Origin: RGIG3528 sp045616485
GTDB lineage: Bacteria; Bacillota; Clostridia; Lachnospirales; Lachnospiraceae
Assembly: GCA_045616485.1 (NCBI GenBank)
Contig: JAZLGU010000066.1
Span: 1 to 29,507 of the forward strand
Length of the DNA: 29,507 bases
Direction of reading: 5' to 3'
Positions 25,490-29,507 of the stretch are shown piece by piece. The translations under genes were made by a program, and so were the position numbers. The notes under the pieces are model-generated. The model did no database searches and was not told the DNA's origin. It saw only the letters and a program-made list of their open reading frames with translations. Each line of letters opens with the position of its first letter. The stretch's first letter is position 1.

Positions 25490-25507
25490 TGCGCAATTGG
25501 TTGCGCA
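25490..25507. promoter_or_regulatory. Inverted repeat TGCGCAA-N4-TTGCGCA upstream of the main promoter
   Basis: A perfect 7-bp inverted repeat (25490-25496 and 25501-25507) has the spacer TTGG. TGCGCAAT also occurs as a direct repeat at 25490 and 25502. It lies 63 bases upstream of the -35 box, a suitable place for an activator site; the binding protein is unknown. Confidence 0.4.
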
Positions 25508-25522
25508 ATGCTATTTTTACCA

Positions 25523-25536
25523 AAAGTACGTACTTT
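25523..25536. promoter_or_regulatory. Perfect 14-bp palindrome, candidate operator
   Basis: AAAGTACGTACTTT is a perfect CG-centred palindrome with a core unlike the AAAAACGTTTTT sites, in the control region of the beta-glucan operon. It may bind a second regulator. Confidence 0.4.
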
Positions 25537-25556
25537 ATTCATAAATTATTCATAAT
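25535..25556. repeat. Tandem 10-bp direct repeats with an 11-bp period
   Basis: TTATTCATAA occurs at 25535-25544 and again at 25546-25555. A spacing of one helical turn places both copies on the same face of the DNA, as for many AraC-type or response-regulator sites. Confidence 0.45.
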
Positions 25557-25628
25557 TTACGCCCACGTATGAGGCTTCAAGTCATTGCGTTACCCAAGTA
25601 AAGAAGACTGTTAAACTTTAAACAAAAC

Positions 25629-25664
25629 TCAAACGCTTGATTTTACTGCATTTGAAACGTTTTA
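25629..25664. promoter_or_regulatory. Pair of CG-centred palindromic sites
   Basis: TCAAACGCTTGA (25629-25640, one mismatched pair) and GAAACGTTTT (25654-25663, AAACGTTT perfect) lie 24 bases apart, centre to centre. Both resemble LacI-family or catabolite-control sites, about 200-225 bases upstream of the main operator. A looping role is possible but not shown. Between these and the mscL terminator I see no gene. Confidence 0.35.
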
Positions 25665-25700
25665 ATAATTTCCAAGTGTTAGCAATGGACGCTTCATATT

Positions 25701-25737
25701 AAAAAAAGAGCTAAGATAATAAAAATCATCTTAGCTC
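25701..25737 (-). terminator. Intrinsic terminator after mscL
   Basis: GAGCTAAGAT (25708-25717) pairs perfectly with ATCTTAGCTC (25728-25737) with a 10-base loop. It is followed on the minus strand by seven T residues. It lies 23 bases after the mscL stop codon. Confidence 0.9.
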
Positions 25738-25760
25738 CCTAGTTCCTTAACTTATTAATC

Positions 25761-26237
25761 TTACTTTAATGCTTCCTCTGCAGAAATAACAATAGAAGAT
25801 GTACAGAATGGACAGCGTGTAGCATTGTCGTCCACAACGCTCAGGCAGTATGGACACTTACGAGGCTCCTTCGCAGGCTCTGCAGGTGCCTCAGGCTTCT
25901 TAAGGCCGTCTGCCACCTTGTTCATGGCACGAATAACACAGAAAAGCACAAATGCCACAATAAGGAAATTAATGACTGCCGATATAAACGCACCGTACAT
26001 AAGAGCTACTTCCGTAACTACCATTTCACCATTAACTTCAGTCTCAGTAGACTTAATCACCCACTTAAGATTCTCAAGATTGGCTGTGCCAAAAAGTCCA
26101 AGAACAGGATTGATGATATCTTTTACCAAAGAATTTACAATGGCTGTAAAAGCACCACCTACTACAACGCCGACAGCCATATCCATTACATTACCGCGAC
26201 TGATAAACTTCTTAAACTCTGCAAAAAATTTTTTCAT
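25761..26237 (-). CDS. mscL: Large-conductance mechanosensitive channel with a C-terminal zinc ribbon
   Basis: This 158-aa membrane channel releases solutes on hypo-osmotic shock. MKKFFAEFKKFISRGNVMDMA is the amphipathic N-terminus, with a 21-residue family block beginning at residue 1. TM1 contains AVGVVVGGAFTAIVNSLVKD, and TM2 (about 77-103) contains AVINFLIVAFVLFCVI. Beyond the usual cytoplasmic helix there is an Ala/Pro/Glu linker and a CPYC...CPFC zinc ribbon (C128, C131, C142, C145), absent from the E. coli protein. GGAGGAATTATTT precedes the ATG. It lies 62 bases after thrS with no terminator between, and its own terminator follows at 25701-25737, so it is probably partly co-transcribed with thrS. 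Confidence 0.94.
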   Translation of the reverse strand: MKKFFAEFKKFISRGNVMDMAVGVVVGGAFTAIVNSLVKDIINPVLGLFGTANLENLKWVIKSTETEVNGEMVVTEVALMYGAFISAVINFLIVAFVLFCVIRAMNKVADGLKKPEAPAEPAKEPRKCPYCLSVVDDNATRCPFCTSSIVISAEEALK

Positions 26238-26298
26238 AAATAATTCCTCCGGGATAAAATTGTTTAAAACAATCTAGCCCCTCAGCCACCCGAATTAA

Positions 26299-28062
26299 TT
26301 ACTTATTTAATGCCTTTGTAGCAATTTGATTCTTGATGAATTCAATAAATTCTGCTGCAGCTACTGTTGTGCTGTCCTGCTGGCCGTGAAGTCTGTATGT
26401 AACAGTCTTCTCATTCATCTCATTCATGCCAAGCACGAGAAGGTATGGCACCTTCTGCATCTGAGCTTCACGAAGTCTGTAGCCCAGCTTTTCGGAACGA
26501 TTGTCTACTTCTACTCTTACGCCTGCCGTAAAGAGCTGATCCGCCAGATCCTCAGCATACTCGTTGAGAGCCTCATCCTCATTTTTTACAGGAAGGATCT
26601 TAACCTGTACCGGTGCCAGCCATGTAGGCAGATTGCCCTTTGTCTCCTCCAGGATATATGCCATGAAACGGTCAAGAGAGCCAAGAATAGCACGGTGAAG
26701 CACTACCGGAGTCTTCTTCTCGCCATTGCCATCTACATATGTGAGCTGGAATTTTGCAGGGAGACAGAAGTCAAGCTGACATGTGGAAAGTGTGTACTCA
26801 TTACCTACAGCAGGCTTAACATTTACATCCAGCTTAGGGCCATAGAAAGCAGCCTCGCCGATCTCCTCTGTGTACTCGATACCGATATCATTAAGTACAC
26901 GACGAAGAGCATCCTCAGCTGTGTTCCACATCTCATCATCCGGATGATACTTAACCTTATCCTCAGGATCACGAAGAGAAAGTACGCATCTGTAATCTGT
27001 GATACCAAAATCCTTATATGTAGAGAAAATAAGATCTACTACACTCTTGAACTCCTGCTCGATCTGGTCAGGTGTAACGAAGATGTGGGAGTCATTCTGG
27101 CAGAAGTGACGTCCACGCTCGATACCCTTAAGTGTACCGGATGCCTCAAAACGGAAGTCGTGAGCTATCTCTGCTATGCGGATAGGCAGGTCTCTGTAGG
27201 AGTGCTGCTTATTTGCATATATCATCATGTGATGAGGACAGTTCATAGGACGGAGAACGAAGGACTCGCCTTCAACTTCCATGGCAGGGAACATATTGTC
27301 CTTATAGTGATCCCAGTGACCGGATGTCTTGTAGAGCTCAACAGAGCCTACACATGGGCTCATTACGTGCTGGTAGCCCAGTCTTCTTTCCTTCTCTTTA
27401 ATGTAATTTTCCAGCTCCTGCCAGATAGTATATCCCTTTGGAAGGAACATAGGAAGACCACGTCCGATAAGATCATCCGTCATAAAGATTTCCATTTCCT
27501 TACCGATTTTTCTATGGTCACGGTCCTTAGCCTCCTGAAGGAGTCTTAAATGCTCAGCAAGCTCCTCGGATGTAGGGAAACATACGCCATATACTCTCTG
27601 GAGCACCTTATTATTGGCATCGCCCTTCCAGTAAGCGCCTGAATGCTTAACCAGCTTGAAATTCTTACATTTTTTCACATAATCAACGTGAGGTCCACGG
27701 CAAAGGTCCATATAATCGCCCTGCTCATAGCATGTGATAGTACCCTCTTCCAGATCCTTTATCAGGTCCAGCTTGTACTCATCGTTCTTGAAGAGCTCAA
27801 GTGCCTCAGCCTTTGTGATTTCCTTACGAACGATCTTGTCGTTGCCCTTTACGAGCTTCTTCATCTCAGCTTCAATCTGCTCGATTGTCTCATCTGTAAC
27901 TACAGCATCACCCAGGTCCATATCATAGTAGAAGCCTTCCTCTACTACAGGTCCTACCCAGAACTTAGCCTGAGGGAAAAGATGCTTTACTGCCTGTGCC
28001 ATAACGTGTGCACAGGAATGATTCAGTACGTGGAGTCTTTCATCCTCTTTGAAATTAACCAC
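26299..28062 (-). CDS. thrS: Threonyl-tRNA synthetase, short form without the TGS domain
   Basis: This cytoplasmic class II synthetase charges tRNA-Thr. The 587-aa protein begins directly with the editing (N2) domain (HSCAHVMAQ, H15 and H19). The catalytic core follows (about 195-490) with MNCPHH (zinc ligand C275), QNDSHIF (H326) and motif 3 HRAILGSLDRF (H456), then the anticodon-binding domain. The usual 60-residue N-terminal TGS domain is missing, as in other short bacterial forms. The start is GTG at 28060-28062, eight bases after a strong AGGAGG (28071-28076). An in-frame ATG at 28122 would lie within the leader terminator and has no ribosome site. Expression is controlled by the T-box leader upstream. 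Confidence 0.96.
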   Translation of the reverse strand: MVNFKEDERLHVLNHSCAHVMAQAVKHLFPQAKFWVGPVVEEGFYYDMDLGDAVVTDETIEQIEAEMKKLVKGNDKIVRKEITKAEALELFKNDEYKLDLIKDLEEGTITCYEQGDYMDLCRGPHVDYVKKCKNFKLVKHSGAYWKGDANNKVLQRVYGVCFPTSEELAEHLRLLQEAKDRDHRKIGKEMEIFMTDDLIGRGLPMFLPKGYTIWQELENYIKEKERRLGYQHVMSPCVGSVELYKTSGHWDHYKDNMFPAMEVEGESFVLRPMNCPHHMMIYANKQHSYRDLPIRIAEIAHDFRFEASGTLKGIERGRHFCQNDSHIFVTPDQIEQEFKSVVDLIFSTYKDFGITDYRCVLSLRDPEDKVKYHPDDEMWNTAEDALRRVLNDIGIEYTEEIGEAAFYGPKLDVNVKPAVGNEYTLSTCQLDFCLPAKFQLTYVDGNGEKKTPVVLHRAILGSLDRFMAYILEETKGNLPTWLAPVQVKILPVKNEDEALNEYAEDLADQLFTAGVRVEVDNRSEKLGYRLREAQMQKVPYLLVLGMNEMNEKTVTYRLHGQQDSTTVAAAEFIEFIKNQIATKALNK

Positions 28063-28070
28063 TTGTTTTT

Positions 28071-28076
28071 CCTCCT
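28071..28076 (-). promoter_or_regulatory. Ribosome site that decides the thrS GTG start
   Basis: AGGAGG on the minus strand lies eight bases before GTG at 28060-28062. It is the only strong ribosome site near the 5' end of thrS. Confidence 0.85.
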
Positions 28077-28090
28077 TCTTTATTAGAAAC

Positions 28091-28331
28091 AAAAAGCCCC
28101 CCTGAATGTGGGGTAGCCACACTCAAGGGAGCAAAATATACTTGTATTTATGCTCGGTTCCACCTTGATTTTTAACTTAATTCAGGCCTTAACGCAGCCG
28201 TACGGTAGCGCTTATGTCGCGTACAACTCAGGAATGGTCTTCATAAAATCATCATCAAGGCACTCGCACCACCGGCCTCTCTCTGGGGACTCCGAAATTA
28301 TTACTTTTTCCGTCACAGTTTTTATTTTAAT
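28091..28331 (-). ncRNA. T-box leader (threonine) controlling thrS
   Basis: The T-box sequence AAGGTGGAACCGAGCA is at 28151-28166. GCTCCCTT (28125-28132) can pair with its AAGG and GAGC parts to form the antiterminator, or with GGGGGGC to form the terminator (28091-28132, then TTTTT). The TGGA in the T-box would pair with the acceptor end of a tRNA with U73, as in tRNA-Thr. The likely specifier codon is ACC at 28236-28238, just before TTCCTGAG. An AGAGAG motif and a GGTGGTG segment typical of stem I lie further upstream. Uncharged tRNA-Thr should favour readthrough into thrS. Confidence 0.9.
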
Positions 28332-28337
28332 GACGGA

Positions 28338-28366
28338 AGTATACCACTATCACTCCTAAAATGCAA
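28338..28366 (-). promoter_or_regulatory. Promoter of the thrS T-box leader
   Basis: On the minus strand, TTGCAT (28361-28366) and TATACT (28338-28343) are 17 bases apart, with a TG one base before the -10 (extended -10). Transcription would start near 28331. From 28367 to 28460 I see no gene or clear site. Confidence 0.6.
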
Positions 28367-28460
28367 TACTTCTAAAAAAGATGTAGTTACTACTCACAGT
28401 TTTTCGCCCGTTTTATCGTCTCATTTTTCCTTAACATAACGAGAAATTTTACATGTCCAG

Positions 28461-28504
28461 AATGCTGAAAAGCCTTGATTTTTCTAGGTTTTTCAGCATT
28501 TTTT
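28461..28504 (+). terminator. Terminator-like hairpin upstream of the IS66-like genes
   Basis: AATGCTGAAAAGCCT (28461-28475) pairs with AGGTTTTTCAGCATT (28486-28500) over 15 positions including one G-U, with a 10-base loop and T residues to 28504. No rightward gene precedes it in the window. It may block readthrough into the element. Confidence 0.65.
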
Positions 28505-28506
28505 GC

Positions 28507-28535
28507 TTGCATTTTTGCTCTTTATGTGATATACT
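28507..28535 (+). promoter_or_regulatory. Promoter of the IS66-like operon
   Basis: TTGCAT (28507-28512) and TATACT (28530-28535) are 17 bases apart, with TGA directly before the -10 (extended -10). Transcription would start near 28542, just before the GGAGG at 28553-28557. Confidence 0.6.
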
Positions 28536-28563
28536 ATACTCATAAAGATAGCGGAGGTTTTTT

Positions 28564-28869
28564 ATGGGAATTGTGTATCAAACAGATAAAAGAACCGGTG
28601 TAACTTACGCCTATGAGAACCAGTCTTTCTGGGATCCTGAATTAAAACGCTCAAAATCAAAGCGCAAACTTATTGGCCGTGTTGATCCGATAAGCCACGA
28701 AATCGTGCCAACAGACGGCAGGTGTAAGAAACGCAGTCCATCCTATGTTCCCGATGAAGACGGATACGAAATGCCTAAAACTGTTAGGGAATTAAAAGAA
28801 GAAGTTAAACGCCTACTAAAGGAAAATGCCGATTTAAAACAACAACTCGCAGAATTAAAAGCAAAGTAA
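28564..28869 (+). CDS. Small coiled-coil protein preceding an IS66-like transposase
   Basis: This 101-aa protein follows GGAGG and six T residues, an excellent ribosome site. The N-terminal half (GIVYQTDKRTGVTYAYENQS, then SKSKRKLIGRVDP) is basic and resembles, from memory, short leaders found with Lachnospiraceae transposases. The last 30 residues (TVRELKEEVKRLLKENADLK region) form a leucine-heptad coiled coil suited to dimerisation or pairing with the next protein. The next gene starts 18 bases downstream and also has coiled coil, which suggests the two products act together in transposition. It is shorter than, and not clearly related to, the TnpA or TnpB proteins of classical IS66. Its function is unknown. 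Confidence 0.75.
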   Translation: MGIVYQTDKRTGVTYAYENQSFWDPELKRSKSKRKLIGRVDPISHEIVPTDGRCKKRSPSYVPDEDGYEMPKTVRELKEEVKRLLKENADLKQQLAELKAK

Positions 28870-28887
28870 TCTTATTGGGGAGAAGTA

Positions 28888-29507
28888 ATGGACTTAAAAG
28901 AAGCGTTCTACAAGCAGAAGGATGAACTTCATCAGTCTCAGAGACGAGTTAATCAGCTCGAAAAAGAGCTCGAGAAATATAGAAAGACTTCTGCTGCAGA
29001 CAAGCGCGTGCAAGAACTTCTCAGCAAGATTCAGGGCTTAAACAATAAAATATCAGAAGCTGCAGGCATCAGTAATCGCTACAAAAGTCTTTGCGCTCAA
29101 AAGGACAAGACCATCTCAAGGCAGGCTGAAATAATCGACAACCTTGAGGAACAGCTTCGCAAAGTTCAATGGCAGAATGACTGTCTGACAGGCAAGCGTT
29201 CTAATGCCGGTAATACTGCAGCCGAAGAAGCGGAAGCTGAAATAGCATCACTAAAAGATGAGGTTGCCAGACTTACCGCCAAACTTGAAGTCAACAGCAC
29301 GAATGCAGGCATTTCCACTGCTAAGACTGCTATCGATCAGAAGAAACGTATTCCCAATTCAAGGGAAAAATCAACGTTCAAAAAGGGCGGCCAGCCTGGG
29401 CATGTAAAACACGAGATGAAATCTTTCAATGATACAGAGATATCCGAAACACAGCTGCACACACTTGACAGCTGTCCTGAATGCGACAGCCATAACCTTG
29501 AAGAAAT
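28888..29507 (+). CDS. IS66-family-like transposase, N-terminal part (cut by window end)
   Basis: The frame is open from the ATG at 28888 (after GGGGAGAAG) to the window end, giving 206 complete codons. The first 130 or so residues are charged coiled coil (LEKELEKYRKT, LEEQLRKVQWQND, EIASLKDEVARLTAKLE). Then follow NSTNAGISTAKTAID, a variant of the IS66 NSSNSSKPPS-type motif, FKKGGQPGHVKHE, the diagnostic GGQPGH box, and CPEC, the start of the IS66 zinc-finger region. The DDE catalytic domain lies beyond the window. The unusually long coiled coil and the small gene in front differ from textbook IS66 organisation. Whether the transposase is intact cannot be judged here. Confidence 0.85.
   Translation, partial: MDLKEAFYKQKDELHQSQRRVNQLEKELEKYRKTSAADKRVQELLSKIQGLNNKISEAAGISNRYKSLCAQKDKTISRQAEIIDNLEEQLRKVQWQNDCLTGKRSNAGNTAAEEAEAEIASLKDEVARLTAKLEVNSTNAGISTAKTAIDQKKRIPNSREKSTFKKGGQPGHVKHEMKSFNDTEISETQLHTLDSCPECDSHNLEE

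Larger units (their letters stand above)
28461..29507 (+). mobile_element. IS66-like insertion element, left part (ends undefined)
   Basis: The element includes the small coiled-coil gene, the transposase start, their promoter and perhaps the hairpin at 28461-28500. I could not find a terminal inverted repeat in 28367-28563, so the left boundary is approximate. The right end is outside the window. Confidence 0.6.

Noticed and set aside
26259..26273. Palindrome ATTGTTT-A-AAACAAT between thrS and mscL
   Set aside because: It is AT-only apart from two G/C pairs, in a short spacer, with no -35/-10 pair around it. Chance is a fair explanation.
26326..27549. 407-codon open frame on the plus strand
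   Set aside because: It lies entirely antisense to thrS, which has all its family motifs, and it has no ribosome site or recognisable protein features.
28383..28393. GTAGT-T-ACTAC inverted repeat as a possible IS end
   Set aside because: It is only 5 bp per arm and does not resemble the IS66 terminal repeat. The partner end is outside the window.
1..29507. CRISPR arrays, tRNA or rRNA genes
   Set aside because: No regularly spaced repeats, and no tRNA cloverleaf or rRNA-like segments, were recognised on reading both strands.

Overview
The window looks like a chromosomal segment of a Lachnospiraceae-type Firmicute (Butyrivibrio/Roseburia-like). The grounds are moderate AT richness, strong AGGAGG-type ribosome sites, a Gram-positive lipobox on secreted proteins, a T-box leader on thrS, a beta-glucosidase with reversed domain order as described in rumen Firmicutes, and CUT1-type ABC sugar importers without a local ATPase gene. 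The genus call is inference.

Layout. Positions 1-125 may be the end of an upstream membrane-protein gene. 149-918 is mtnN with its promoter. 919-3538 (minus strand) is a flavodoxin-SCP2 fusion, a rhomboid protease and a prohibitin-like SPFH protein. 3681-25443 (minus strand) is a large beta-glucan utilisation locus. Transcribed right to left it reads: solute-binding lipoprotein, hairpin, very large membrane-anchored solute-binding protein, two permeases, NHL/TPR/Yip1 membrane protein, secreted DUF5696-like protein, two more permeases, GH16 lipoprotein, beta-glucan phosphorylase (GH94/GH149/GH161-like), cytoplasmic GH16, GH3 beta-glucosidase, LacI regulator, terminator. 25331-25700 is a dense control region. 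25701-28331 (minus strand) is thrS under a T-box, followed by mscL and a terminator. 28461-29507 (plus strand) is the start of an IS66-like element cut by the window end.

How the locus probably works. The GH16 lipoprotein cuts beta-1,3 or mixed-linkage glucan at the cell surface. Solute-binding proteins and permeases import the oligosaccharides, probably powered by a shared MsmX-type ATPase encoded elsewhere. The cytoplasmic GH16 shortens long oligomers, the phosphorylase releases glucose-1-phosphate, and the GH3 enzyme finishes to glucose. The LacI protein probably controls the set. A perfect CG-centred palindrome abuts the -35 box of the first gene, and the same 12-bp core recurs inside the GH3 gene beside a second promoter-like sequence that could drive lacI.

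The least understood part is the module nested between the first binding protein and its presumed permeases: giant binding protein, two permeases, NHL/TPR/Yip1 protein and DUF5696-like protein. I know of no assigned function for it. It may be a sensing or processing import complex coupled to beta-glucan uptake.
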